Shown here piece after piece: positions 7,105 to 14,782 of a stretch of DNA of 35,912 nt. Origin of the DNA: Firmicutes bacterium UBA2530 (GTDB lineage: Bacteria > Bacillota > Clostridia > Tissierellales > Sedimentibacteraceae); NCBI GenBank assembly GCA_002340985.1, contig DDNC01000002.1, positions 17,573 through 53,484 of the forward strand, given 5' to 3'. The notes under the pieces were generated by a model, which was given only the letters and a program-made list of their open reading frames with translations, did not search any database and was not told where the DNA came from. Made by a program: the position numbers and the translations under genes. How positions within the stretch are numbered: the first letter of the stretch is position 1; each line of letters begins with the position of its first letter.

Positions 7105-7836
7105 ATGCTTAATAAAAGCTACAGGGAATTTTCTCAGATTTATGATTTGCTTATGAATGATGTGAATTATGAAAAATGGACATCCTTTATAACAGATAAA
7201 ATAAAAGGAAGTAAAAAAATACTGGAGGCGGCATGCGGTACAGGCAGTGTGACCAGCATGCTGGCAGCTCTTGACTATAGAGTGACCGCTTTCGACCTTT
7301 CACAGGACATGCTCATGAGGGCAAACGAAAAGATTGGAAGAAACCCGGGTATCAGGCTGTTGAATATGGATATGGCAGATTTCAAAATTGATGATAAATT
7401 TGATGCTGCCATATGCTGCTGCGATGGAGTAAATTATATTACAGAAGATGAAGCGGAGAGATTTTTCAAAAAAATATATAATCATTTAGAGGACAATTCA
7501 AGATTTATTTTCGATATCAGCACAAGGTATAAGTATGACAGTATGTTTAATGATACATATGTATATGATGACGGTGATATTTTTTATGTGTGGGAAAATG
7601 TACATGATGAGGAGAGCGGTTCTGTAAATGTAGAAATAAATTTTTTTGTAAGGGACTCATTGGATAAATACATCAGAATAAATGAAGTGCAGACTCAATA
7701 TATACATGATACTGATACGATTGAGAGACTTTTGGAGAAGGCAGGTTTTTCGGATGTTGAAATATATGATGATTATAACGATGAACCGCTTAGGGAAGAT
7801 TCACTTAGAGCAGTGCTCTGCGCAGTAAAAAAATGA
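7105..7836 (+). CDS. Class I SAM-dependent methyltransferase
   Basis: This 243-residue protein has a Rossmann-fold methyltransferase core. Motif I 'ILEAACGTGSV' (~residues 39-49) binds S-adenosylmethionine. The acidic end of strand beta-2 is in 'VTAFDLSQDML', and a motif around 'FDAAICCCDGVNYI' corresponds to the beta-4 region. The N-terminal 'YREFSQIYDLLMNDVNYEKW' segment is typical of the small-molecule methyltransferases of Firmicutes usually annotated only as 'class I SAM-dependent methyltransferase'. No substrate can be inferred. It begins 1 base after the SASP stop, and the AGGAAG ribosome site lies in that gene's 3' end. Hsp33 follows 37 bases downstream. Confidence 0.85.
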   Translation: MLNKSYREFSQIYDLLMNDVNYEKWTSFITDKIKGSKKILEAACGTGSVTSMLAALDYRVTAFDLSQDMLMRANEKIGRNPGIRLLNMDMADFKIDDKFDAAICCCDGVNYITEDEAERFFKKIYNHLEDNSRFIFDISTRYKYDSMFNDTYVYDDGDIFYVWENVHDEESGSVNVEINFFVRDSLDKYIRINEVQTQYIHDTDTIERLLEKAGFSDVEIYDDYNDEPLREDSLRAVLCAVKK

Positions 7837-7873
7837 TCGGCCTAAATAAATTGGTAATTGAAGAGGAAAAATT

Positions 7874-8758
7874 ATGGATTATATGATAAGAGCTATAGAT
7901 AAGAAACAAACATTCAGACTTTTTATGGTAAAGTCGACAAATACCGTTGAGGAAGCAAGAAAGTTTCACAACACAACCCCGACAGCTTCGGCAGCACTTG
8001 GTAGAACGCTGACTGCAGGTCTGATGATGGGATATATGATGAAAAATGAAAAAGACAGACTGACAATTAACATAAACGGAGGAGGCCCGTTGGGTACAAT
8101 ACTTGCGGTAACCGACAACAGCGGCCACGTAAAGGGCTATGTTGATAATCCGGGAGTGGATTTGCCTCTGAAACCCAACGGTAAGCTTGATGTAGGCGGT
8201 GCCGTGGGCACAGACGGAAAGGTTACGGTTATGATGGACCTGGGGCTTAGGGAGCCTTATGTTGGAAGCACTGATATAGTTACAGGTGAAATAGGTGAGG
8301 ATATTGCAATGTATTACTGGCTTTCTGAGCAGCAAAATTCAGCAGTTGCCCTCGGCGTGCTTGTGGACATAGACTACAGCATTAAATCCTCAGGAGGATT
8401 CATTGTTCAGACGCTTCCCTTCATAGATGATGAAGATCTTGAGAAGCTTGAAAGCAAGTTGAACAATCTTAAATCGGTCTCCGAATATTTCGATAATGAT
8501 GATGATGTAGAGGAAATCGCAAAATCTGTCTTCGAAGAGTTTGATATTGAGATAACAGACAGAATACCTGTGGAATTCCGATGTGAATGCTCTGAAGAAA
8601 GAATGGAGCAGGCTCTTATATCAATCGGAAAGGACGACTTGAAACAAATAATTGAGGAAGATGAAGAAATAGAAACTGTATGCCATTTTTGCAACAAGAA
8701 ATATCTGTTTCGGGGAGAAAAGCTGGAGAATATAATAAAATATATTGAAGGACAATAG
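7874..8758 (+). CDS. hslO: Redox-regulated chaperone Hsp33
   Basis: This 294-residue protein has the Hsp33 architecture. The N-terminal substrate-binding domain includes 'TVEEARKFHNTTPTASAALGR', a characteristic early segment, and 'GYVDNPGVDLPLKPNGKLDV'. The C-terminal redox switch has the zinc-binding cysteines C237 and C239 (CxC) and C270 and C273 (CHFC). Under oxidative stress with unfolding, these cysteines form disulfides, zinc leaves and the protein becomes a holdase. The length is normal. A strong terminator follows. Confidence 0.95.
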   Translation: MDYMIRAIDKKQTFRLFMVKSTNTVEEARKFHNTTPTASAALGRTLTAGLMMGYMMKNEKDRLTININGGGPLGTILAVTDNSGHVKGYVDNPGVDLPLKPNGKLDVGGAVGTDGKVTVMMDLGLREPYVGSTDIVTGEIGEDIAMYYWLSEQQNSAVALGVLVDIDYSIKSSGGFIVQTLPFIDDEDLEKLESKLNNLKSVSEYFDNDDDVEEIAKSVFEEFDIEITDRIPVEFRCECSEERMEQALISIGKDDLKQIIEEDEEIETVCHFCNKKYLFRGEKLENIIKYIEGQ

Positions 8759-8791
8759 TTTATAGCTACAGAAATAAATATCTATATAATT

Positions 8792-8838
8792 AAAAAGCTA
8801 TTCGTATGGCGTAATATATTAACGAATAGCTTTTTATA
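8792..8838 (+). terminator. Terminator after hslO
   Basis: A 14-bp perfect stem (8792-8805 with 8822-8835) has a 16-base loop. The right arm ends in T5 and the left arm begins with A5, so it may work in both directions. Confidence 0.85.
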
Positions 8839-8880
8839 TATATAAATACAAAAGAAAATATTTAAAATAATAATTAATGA

Positions 8881-8909
8881 TTGCTTTAAATAGCTATTTT
8901 TTCTATAAT
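8881..8909 (+). promoter_or_regulatory. Possible sigma-A promoter of the AOR operon
   Basis: TATAAT at 8904-8909 is a perfect -10 box, and TTGCTT at 8881-8886 is a weak -35 box at 17-base spacing. The leader of about 70 bases includes a small 5-bp hairpin (8944-8957) of unknown significance. No sigma-54 promoter was found here. Confidence 0.45.
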
Positions 8910-8984
8910 AAATATATAGTATTGAAAAATTTTATTAATAAAATACAGGGCTTCCTGTAGCAGAGAAATAAGATGGAGGGACGT

Positions 8985-9416
8985 ATGAAGTATCTGGCAA
9001 AGGACGAATCAAAATGTATCCAGTGCGGAAATTGTGAGGAGGTATGTTCAAAGACATATTTCAAAATCAATGACAGGGCTAAATCCTGTATTCAAATTAA
9101 TGAAAGGGATGAAAATCCTGAAATCAACGTGTGCGATCAATGTGGTGAATGTATTGATATTTGTCCTGTAATGGCTATTTCGAGAGACAAGCTCGGAGTT
9201 GTAAGGATAAATAAAAAAATCTGTGTGGGATGCTTCATGTGTGTCGGATTCTGCTCCAAGCTGTCCATGAGGCAGCATGATGAATATATAGAGCCGTTCA
9301 AATGCATAGCATGCGGATTATGTGCAAAAAAGTGCCCTTCAGAAGCAATTTTCATGTCTGAAAAAGATGATTCTGAAGCATTGGAATTACAATTGGATAA
9401 AGTATTCAGCAAATAG
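8985..9416 (+). CDS. Polyferredoxin-type 4x[4Fe-4S] protein (electron-transfer partner of the AOR-family enzyme)
   Basis: This 143-residue protein has four full CxxCxxCxxxC motifs: 'CIQCGNCEEVC', 'CDQCGECIDIC', 'CVGCFMCVGFC' and 'CIACGLCAKKC'. It can therefore hold four [4Fe-4S] clusters in two ferredoxin-like halves. There is no membrane segment or signal peptide. It lies 9 bases before an AOR-family gene and most likely passes electrons between that enzyme and ferredoxin or another carrier, as small Fe-S subunits of AOR-type enzymes do. The ATG at 8985 is preferred because GGAGGG (8975-8980) lies just upstream; the alternative in-frame ATG at 8973 overlaps that site. Confidence 0.88.
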   Translation: MKYLAKDESKCIQCGNCEEVCSKTYFKINDRAKSCIQINERDENPEINVCDQCGECIDICPVMAISRDKLGVVRINKKICVGCFMCVGFCSKLSMRQHDEYIEPFKCIACGLCAKKCPSEAIFMSEKDDSEALELQLDKVFSK

Positions 9417-9425
9417 GAGGGCGAA

Positions 9426-11582
9426 ATGGATATTAAAAAATTAAAAGAAAATCATAAATTGCTTAAGGAATATAAATATGAATTGGGCAAAGTAGATAAA
9501 GGTTATGCAAACAGAACTCTTTATGTTAATATTTCCGATAATATTATTAAAGAAAAGCCGGTTACTGATTTTATGAAGGATAAATTTGTTGGCGGTAAGG
9601 GATTTGGCATGTGGTATCTGTGGAATGCCGTGACACCTGCAACAAAGTGGAATGATCCTGAAAATGAAATAGTCATAGCAGGAGGACCGGTTTGTGGGAT
9701 AACTCAGTATGCCGGCACCGGCAAATCATTAGTATGCAGTCTATCTCCATTAACAGATATTCCTATAGATTCAAATGTAGGGGGGTATTTTGGCCCTTTG
9801 CTGAAGTTTGCAGGTTTTGATGCCTTAGAAATTCAAGGTAAAGCTGAAAAAGATATAATAGTTTATATAGATGGAAATACAGGAGTTGTAACGATAGAGG
9901 AAGCTCCTCTTGAAGCTGTAGACGGGCACGTACTAGGTGAACAATTAACGGAGATGTATGCTGACAATGAAGCAGATAAAAGGAATGTTGCGGTTGTTAC
10001 AGCAGGCACAGGTGCTGAACACACCAGATTTGGGCTTTTAAACTTTACATTTTATGATCCTCGTAGAAAAGTTACAAGATTAAAACAAGCAGGCAGAGGC
10101 GGAATTGGAACAGTTTTTAGAGACAAAAAAATAAAGGCCTTAATTATTAAGTTCAGCAATGTAAAAGGCGATTTAAACAATGCTTTCGACCAAGCTATAA
10201 TAAATAAGACAGGTATTAAGTATCATAAGGAAATTCATGACCTTGACAGTAAACAAAATAATATGAGAAAAATAGGTACTGCAAACATAATTGAAGTTAT
10301 GGATGCTTATGATTTACTTCCTGTTATGAATTATCAATATGGCATGCACCCTGATACTCAAAAAATAAAATCAACTATATTTATAGAAAAATATATCACC
10401 CAAGGTGTTCAAGATGGCTGTTGGTATGGTTGCTCAATGGCATGTGCAAAAGCAGCTGACGGGTTTGAATTAAAAACAGGTCCTTACAAGGGACATAAGG
10501 TAACTGTAGATGGTCCTGAATATGAAAATGCAGCAGGTTTAGGTTCAAACTGCGGAATATTTGATCCTGAAGGAATTTTAGAATTGAACTTTTACTGCGA
10601 CACATACGGAATAGACACTATTTCATTTGGAACAGCAACAGCCTTTGCTATGGAATGTTATGAAAGAAGTATTATAAATAAGGAAATTACCTGTGGAATG
10701 GAATTGAACTTCGGAAACTTTGAAGCTGCAGTGGAATTATTGCACCAAATGTCAAGAGGTGAAGGCTTTGGTGTAACGGTTGGCCAAGGAATTCATAAAA
10801 TGAAGAAGCTGTTTGCAGAAAAATATGGTGCAGACCCTGATTTCTTGTTTGACATCGGAATGGAACAAAAAGGCTTGGAATATTCTGAATATATGCCAAA
10901 GGAATCATTGGCACAGCAAGGTGGTTACGGCTTAACAAACAAAGGACCTCAGCATGATGAAGCATGGCTTATATTCATGGACATGGTAAACAATCAGATA
11001 CCTACATTTGAAGATAAGGCAGAAGCTCTTCACTACTTCCCAATGTTCAGAACATGGTTTGGGCTTTATGGATTGTGTAAGCTTCCGTGGAATGATATAG
11101 TTCCTGCAGACAACAAATACACATCAGAACCTGCAAAGGTTCCTGAACACGTACAAAATTATTTAGACGTGGTATATGGTGTTACAGGAAAGAAATTAAG
11201 CGTTCTTGACATGATTAAGGAGTCCGAGAGAGTATATAACTTCCAAAGAATCTTCAATATTAGGATGGGTAAAGGCTTAAGAGCAAACGACAAAGTTCCT
11301 TATCGCTCAATGGGTCCTGTTACTAAGGAAGAATATTTATCGAGACGAGATAGATACGACACCCAGTTAAAAGAAAAAATCGGATATGATATAGAAGGAA
11401 AATCAACTGAAGAAAAGATGGATACACTCAGGAAGTACAGGGAAGACCAGTATGAAAAACTAACAGATGCCGTGTATAAGAGAAGAGGATGGAATTCAAA
11501 CGGTGTTCCCACATTGGAGCACTTAAAATATCTCGGAATTGATTTTCCTGAGGTTGTAGAGATAGTGAAGGACCTTCAATAA
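9426..11582 (+). CDS. Aldehyde:ferredoxin oxidoreductase family protein (tungsten-pterin), BamB-like branch possible
   Basis: This 718-residue protein belongs to the AOR family, whose members hold a tungsten (or molybdenum) bis-pterin and one [4Fe-4S] cluster. The N-terminal pterin-binding region is clear ('KFVGGKGFGMWYLW', 'GGPVCGITQYAGTGKS', 'VGGYFGPLLKFAGFDALEIQG'). Cysteines C332, C336 and C340 in 'GCWYGCSMAC', with C551 in 'GLYGLCKLPW', are the likely cluster ligands. The first spacing is CX3C rather than the CX2C of classical AORs. The segment 'GPEYENAAGLGSNCGIFDPE' is typical of a long AOR subfamily that includes BamB-type benzoyl-CoA reductase subunits. Substrate unknown: it could oxidise an aldehyde or reduce an acid, or act on an aromatic CoA ester. 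Adjacent genes supply an Fe-S partner and a MoaD-like sulfur carrier. Confidence 0.88.
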   Translation: MDIKKLKENHKLLKEYKYELGKVDKGYANRTLYVNISDNIIKEKPVTDFMKDKFVGGKGFGMWYLWNAVTPATKWNDPENEIVIAGGPVCGITQYAGTGKSLVCSLSPLTDIPIDSNVGGYFGPLLKFAGFDALEIQGKAEKDIIVYIDGNTGVVTIEEAPLEAVDGHVLGEQLTEMYADNEADKRNVAVVTAGTGAEHTRFGLLNFTFYDPRRKVTRLKQAGRGGIGTVFRDKKIKALIIKFSNVKGDLNNAFDQAIINKTGIKYHKEIHDLDSKQNNMRKIGTANIIEVMDAYDLLPVMNYQYGMHPDTQKIKSTIFIEKYITQGVQDGCWYGCSMACAKAADGFELKTGPYKGHKVTVDGPEYENAAGLGSNCGIFDPEGILELNFYCDTYGIDTISFGTATAFAMECYERSIINKEITCGMELNFGNFEAAVELLHQMSRGEGFGVTVGQGIHKMKKLFAEKYGADPDFLFDIGMEQKGLEYSEYMPKESLAQQGGYGLTNKGPQHDEAWLIFMDMVNNQIPTFEDKAEALHYFPMFRTWFGLYGLCKLPWNDIVPADNKYTSEPAKVPEHVQNYLDVVYGVTGKKLSVLDMIKESERVYNFQRIFNIRMGKGLRANDKVPYRSMGPVTKEEYLSRRDRYDTQLKEKIGYDIEGKSTEEKMDTLRKYREDQYEKLTDAVYKRRGWNSNGVPTLEHLKYLGIDFPEVVEIVKDLQ

Positions 11583-11594
11583 GCGGAGGTGTGT

Positions 11595-11792
11595 ATGATT
11601 AAGCTTAATAACAGAGATTTTCCCTGGAAAGAAGGAATGACTGTAGAAAGCGTGATGCAGGCAAAAAGCTTTACTTATTCAAGGATAATAGTGAAGGTTA
11701 ACGGCCGGCATGTGAATCAAGAGGACTATTCAAGCACTGTCATCAATGATGGTGACGAAGTGCAGATGATTCATCTTCTTGCAGGAGGTTAA
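11595..11792 (+). CDS. MoaD/ThiS-family sulfur carrier protein
   Basis: This 65-residue beta-grasp protein ends in 'HLLAGG'. The C-terminal Gly-Gly is adenylated and thiocarboxylated in ThiS and MoaD, and 'RIIVKVNGRHV' and 'VINDGDEVQMI' are the conserved strands. It follows the AOR-family gene by 12 bases, and such dedicated copies commonly sit in AOR operons. I therefore infer a role in the pterin dithiolene (tungsten cofactor) rather than thiamine, but ThiS function is not excluded. The ATG at 11595 is chosen because GGAGGT at 11585-11590 precedes it; the in-frame GTG at 11589 overlaps that site. Confidence 0.85.
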   Translation: MIKLNNRDFPWKEGMTVESVMQAKSFTYSRIIVKVNGRHVNQEDYSSTVINDGDEVQMIHLLAGG

Positions 11793-11798
11793 AATTAT

Positions 11799-11826
11799 AG
11801 AGGCTTGCGTTAATATGCGAGCCTCT
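11799..11826 (+). terminator. Hairpin ending the AOR operon
   Basis: A 10-bp stem with one G-T pair (11799-11808 with 11817-11826) lies 7 bases after the MoaD-like stop. The T tract behind it is poor, so read-through into the next gene at 11865 is possible. Confidence 0.55.
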
Positions 11827-11864
11827 TAAGTTTATAAAGAGAATTTGAAGCAGAAGGAGCGGTC

Positions 11865-12665
11865 ATGAACCCCTACGTACCTTACAGTAAACCAGATTCT
11901 GTCATAATTGATTACAGAGCAGGTGATGAAATTATAAATTATTTGAACAAAATGAAAATAGAAGTAATAAAGACTGTAAGGTGCGATGATTTGCAAGAGC
12001 CTGTGAACGGTCATCCCGACATGGTGATTCATCCTGTTGATTACAAGACTGTTATTGTCGCACCTAATGTATATGACTATTATAAAAATATTTTGGAGCT
12101 CAAAGGAATAAAAGTTATTAAAGGTGGAAAAACTCTAAGCAGAAACTATCCCGAGGATATAGCATATAATGTAGCAAGAATAGGGAGATATGCGGTGCAC
12201 AACACTAAGCATACAGACCAGGTTTTAAAGTATTATTTGGAAGAAGCGGGCGCAGAGTTCATTCATGTAAATCAGGGATATGCCAAATGCTCAACGGCAG
12301 CGGTGGGCGATGGCAGAGCTGTTACATCAGATTTGCAGATACATGAAAAACTCAAGTCACATAATATAGACTGTATGTATATAAATCCGAAAGTAGTTCT
12401 CTTGGAGGGCTATAACCATGGTTTTATAGGAGGCTGTGCAGGTTTGATTAATGAAAATATATTTTTGTCAACAGGTAAAATTATTGATGAGAATATTTTA
12501 AACACATTAAAAAAATTTATCCGGTCAGCAGGGTATATTTATGAAGAAGCTTCCGACAGACAAATAATAGATTTGGGATCTCTGATACCGATATGTACTG
12601 ACGCAACAACGACTGTGCAACCTCCCTGCAAGAGAGGAGTGACTGAGTGGAGCTTTTATCATTAG
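11865..12665 (+). CDS. DUF6873-like protein (probable guanidino-group-modifying-enzyme fold)
   Basis: This 266-residue protein resembles, from memory, the clostridial family annotated as 'DUF6873 family GME fold protein'. Conserved-looking segments are 'VIIDYRAGDEIINYL', 'GHPDMVIHPVD', 'VAPNVYDYY', 'LSRNYPEDIAYNVARIGRYA', 'NQGYAKCSTAAVGDGRAVTSD' and 'GYNHGFIGGCAGL'. The GME fold includes arginine deiminase and dimethylarginine hydrolase. Here C-terminal 'GGCAGL' and 'CTDATT' could contain a nucleophilic Cys, but I cannot assign catalysis. An AGAAGGAG site precedes the ATG. The 3' end overlaps the next gene, whose GTG start lies at 12647, so the two are coupled. Biological role unknown. Confidence 0.7.
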   Translation: MNPYVPYSKPDSVIIDYRAGDEIINYLNKMKIEVIKTVRCDDLQEPVNGHPDMVIHPVDYKTVIVAPNVYDYYKNILELKGIKVIKGGKTLSRNYPEDIAYNVARIGRYAVHNTKHTDQVLKYYLEEAGAEFIHVNQGYAKCSTAAVGDGRAVTSDLQIHEKLKSHNIDCMYINPKVVLLEGYNHGFIGGCAGLINENIFLSTGKIIDENILNTLKKFIRSAGYIYEEASDRQIIDLGSLIPICTDATTTVQPPCKRGVTEWSFYH

Positions 12666-13483
12666 AGTTAAATGAAAATGAAAATCATGAAATATTCAAT
12701 AATATTAAGATAATTACCAATCTGGATGAAAGTGATATAAATATAGAAATATTTTCAACAGATGAAGGGAATATAAGAGTAAGATATTTTACAGACGAAA
12801 AAATAAATAAAAAAGAGTACATTGAAAAAATAGTGGGGAAAGTAACTAAGCTTTTAATTGAGTACACAAAGCTTGAAAGTATAAATTGCCTTAAGGAAAA
12901 TTACTTCTATTTTGATGATGAAGAAATGAAGCTGATAATCTCGGATATTGAGGATGAAATAGACAATGATGTCAAAATTCAGCTAATTATAAAAAATAAG
13001 TTCAGGGAAATATTAGAGCGGTCAAATCTGATAAATTTAAACGGATTTATTAATTTCAGGCTTAAATTTATAAAGCTGTATGCAGAACAAATAGTTGAAA
13101 GGTGCATCGACAGCTATCTTATGAAAAAAGAGTATATGGACTTCATTAGCATAATAAAGCTTATTTCTGAGTCAGAAGACGGCGAATATGATGTGGTAAA
13201 TATAATGTGCAGCAACAATAAGCTTCAGGCATATGACAAGAATATGAAAAAGATAACATATCTTACAAATGTGGAGTTTGCCGCTGAAATCAGCAGTAAT
13301 GCATCCTATGATGAATCTATAATAAATATATTGCTGAGTGTGTCTCCAAGAAAAATAGTAATACATGAAGCAAAAATCGATAAGAAAAATAAAGAACTTC
13401 AAAATACTCTTGGAGTTATAAAAAGGATATTTGAAGGCAAGTATGAAATTTGCGGCGGTTGCAGGTACTGCGAGCTGCTATAA
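12647..13483 (+). CDS. YtxC-like putative sporulation protein
   Basis: This 278-residue protein starts with GTG (AGAGAGGAG at 12631-12639, 7 bases upstream) and overlaps the DUF6873-like gene by 19 bases. It is rich in Ile, Lys and Glu, with no signal peptide or membrane span. The middle, 'LINLNGFINFRLKFIKLYAE' followed by 'DSYLMKKEYMDFISIIKLI', has the pattern of the YtxC family of putative sporulation proteins, which I recall but could not search. The C-terminus carries clustered cysteines ('CGGCRYCELL'). YtxC proteins have no established biochemistry. The spore-former context fits. Confidence 0.6.
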   Translation: MELLSLELNENENHEIFNNIKIITNLDESDINIEIFSTDEGNIRVRYFTDEKINKKEYIEKIVGKVTKLLIEYTKLESINCLKENYFYFDDEEMKLIISDIEDEIDNDVKIQLIIKNKFREILERSNLINLNGFINFRLKFIKLYAEQIVERCIDSYLMKKEYMDFISIIKLISESEDGEYDVVNIMCSNNKLQAYDKNMKKITYLTNVEFAAEISSNASYDESIINILLSVSPRKIVIHEAKIDKKNKELQNTLGVIKRIFEGKYEICGGCRYCELL

Positions 13484-13489
13484 TATGCG

Positions 13490-13505
13490 GGTGCCGCAAG
13501 GCACC
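13490..13505 (+). other. Short GC-rich hairpin after the YtxC-like gene
   Basis: GGTGCC at 13490-13495 and GGCACC at 13500-13505 form a perfect 6-bp stem closed by a GCAA tetraloop (GNRA type). No T tract follows. It may stabilise the 3' end or act as a weak terminator before the peptide gene at 13586. Confidence 0.4.
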
Positions 13506-13585
13506 TGTATTCAGGAGGTTTAAGGAAACTACAAGGTTGCAATATTATAATATGTATAAAGGGAATATAAAAGGGAGGAATACAT

Positions 13586-13684
13586 ATGTCATTTTTAGTT
13601 TTAGCAGCATTGATAACGGTAACAATAACAACGTCAATTCATTTGTTAAATATAAAAGAAGCAGAAGCAAACAATGAGCAGTAA
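13586..13684 (+). CDS. 32-residue hydrophobic membrane peptide
   Basis: A short ORF encodes MSFLVLAALITVTITTSIHL followed by LNIKEAEANNEQ: one membrane-spanning helix and a short charged tail. GGGAGG at 13573-13578 lies 7 bases before the ATG, which is close to ideal, and a strong terminator begins 9 bases after the stop. Together these argue for a real gene. The -10-like TATAAT at 13546-13551 has no convincing -35 box. I do not recognise a family; it could be a small regulatory or stress membrane peptide, or a type I toxin-like peptide, although no antisense RNA was identified. Confidence 0.55.
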   Translation: MSFLVLAALITVTITTSIHLLNIKEAEANNEQ

Positions 13685-13692
13685 ATTAATAT

Positions 13693-13727
13693 AAACATAG
13701 AGCCGGTGATTCACCGGCTCTATGTTT
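13693..13727. terminator. Bidirectional terminator between the 32-residue peptide gene and potD
   Basis: Positions 13693-13709 are the exact reverse complement of 13711-13727, a 17-bp stem with a GC-rich core. T-rich sequence follows on the plus side and, read on the minus strand, T-rich sequence follows there too. It lies between two convergent genes and can serve both. Confidence 0.9.
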
Positions 13728-13741
13728 TAAATTTTCTAATT

Positions 13742-14782
13742 TTATTTAGCCATTATTTCTGTCCATCTTTCGGTGTACAAATCAATGAATTTCTGAGGAT
13801 CTCTGAACATTTCCATCTTTTCTATATCCTCGTGAGGAATGTTGAAGGCATTGTTGCTTAAAAGCTCTTCATCAACCTCTTTGATGGCTTCTGTATGGAC
13901 TGTTGAGTACCATACCTCGTTTATATTTTTTATCGTCGCTTCTGTTGAACAGAGGAAGTTTATGAACTTTTCAGCCATTTCCTGATTTTTGGCGTTTGAT
14001 GGAACAAACATGGCGTCGATCCATATGTTGCTTCCTTCCTTAGGGATTACAAATCCGAGGTCCTCGTTCTCCGATATTGCGGCAACAGCTTCACCTGACC
14101 ATACAAGAGCCATGTCCGCTTCCTCGGTTACCATTATTGCAGGTGCTCCGTCGGTGAGATATGCCATAATAAGTGGTCTTTGCTCTACTAAAAGTTGTTT
14201 TGCTTCATCAAGCTCTTTTTCATTAACCGTGTTCAAAGAATATCCAAGCAGCTTGAGGGCTGCTGCAAACGCATCTCTTTGTGAATCCATCATGATAATT
14301 CTTTTGCTGTGATTTTCGTCCCAAAGCATTGACCAGCTGTTGGAAGAAGCATCCACAGTTTTTTTGTTGTAGAGGATTCCTAATGTTCCCCAAAAATAAG
14401 GGACAGCATATTCGTTATTAGGGTCGTAGGGCTGGTTTTTAAAATCCTCGCCTATATATTTGTAGTTAGGAATGTTGTCAAAATTTAATTTATTTACCAT
14501 TCCTTCGCTTATCATTCTCTCAATCATGTATTCGCTGGAAATTATCAAATCATAGTTTGAAGCTCCGGCTTTTGCCTTGATGTACATTTCTTCCGGAGTA
14601 GCGTATGTGTCATACTTGATTTTAACGTTGTTTTCCGATTCAAATTGGGAAATCAGGCTTTTGTCTATATAAATGTCATAGTTCAGGACGCTGATCGTAG
14701 GTTTTTCCTGGTCGCTGCATCCTGTGGCCGCAATCAATATAAGACTTAATATGGCAATTATCCAAAATAGTTTTCTTTTCAT
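13742..14782 (-). CDS. potD: Spermidine/putrescine ABC transporter substrate-binding lipoprotein
   Basis: This ~346-residue PotD-like protein starts with a lipoprotein signal peptide ending in 'IAATGC'; the Cys would be lipidated after cleavage. The mature part has features of the extracellular polyamine-binding family, such as 'ISVLNYDIYIDKSLISQFE', 'YDLIISSEYMIERMI' and 'VPYFWGTLGILYNK'. It would hand polyamine to the PotBC channel. I prefer the ATG at 14782, which has GAGG 7 bases upstream. A GTG one codon earlier (14785) is also possible and overlaps the potC stop. It is the last gene of the five-gene minus-strand operon and ends at the bidirectional terminator. Confidence 0.9.
   Translation of the reverse strand: MKRKLFWIIAILSLILIAATGCSDQEKPTISVLNYDIYIDKSLISQFESENNVKIKYDTYATPEEMYIKAKAGASNYDLIISSEYMIERMISEGMVNKLNFDNIPNYKYIGEDFKNQPYDPNNEYAVPYFWGTLGILYNKKTVDASSNSWSMLWDENHSKRIIMMDSQRDAFAAALKLLGYSLNTVNEKELDEAKQLLVEQRPLIMAYLTDGAPAIMVTEEADMALVWSGEAVAAISENEDLGFVIPKEGSNIWIDAMFVPSNAKNQEMAEKFINFLCSTEATIKNINEVWYSTVHTEAIKEVDEELLSNNAFNIPHEDIEKMEMFRDPQKFIDLYTERWTEIMAK

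Noticed and set aside
13450..13677. A 75-codon ORF between the YtxC-like gene and potD
   Set aside because: It overlaps the YtxC-like 3' end and the better-supported 32-residue ORF, with no ribosome site and unlikely composition.
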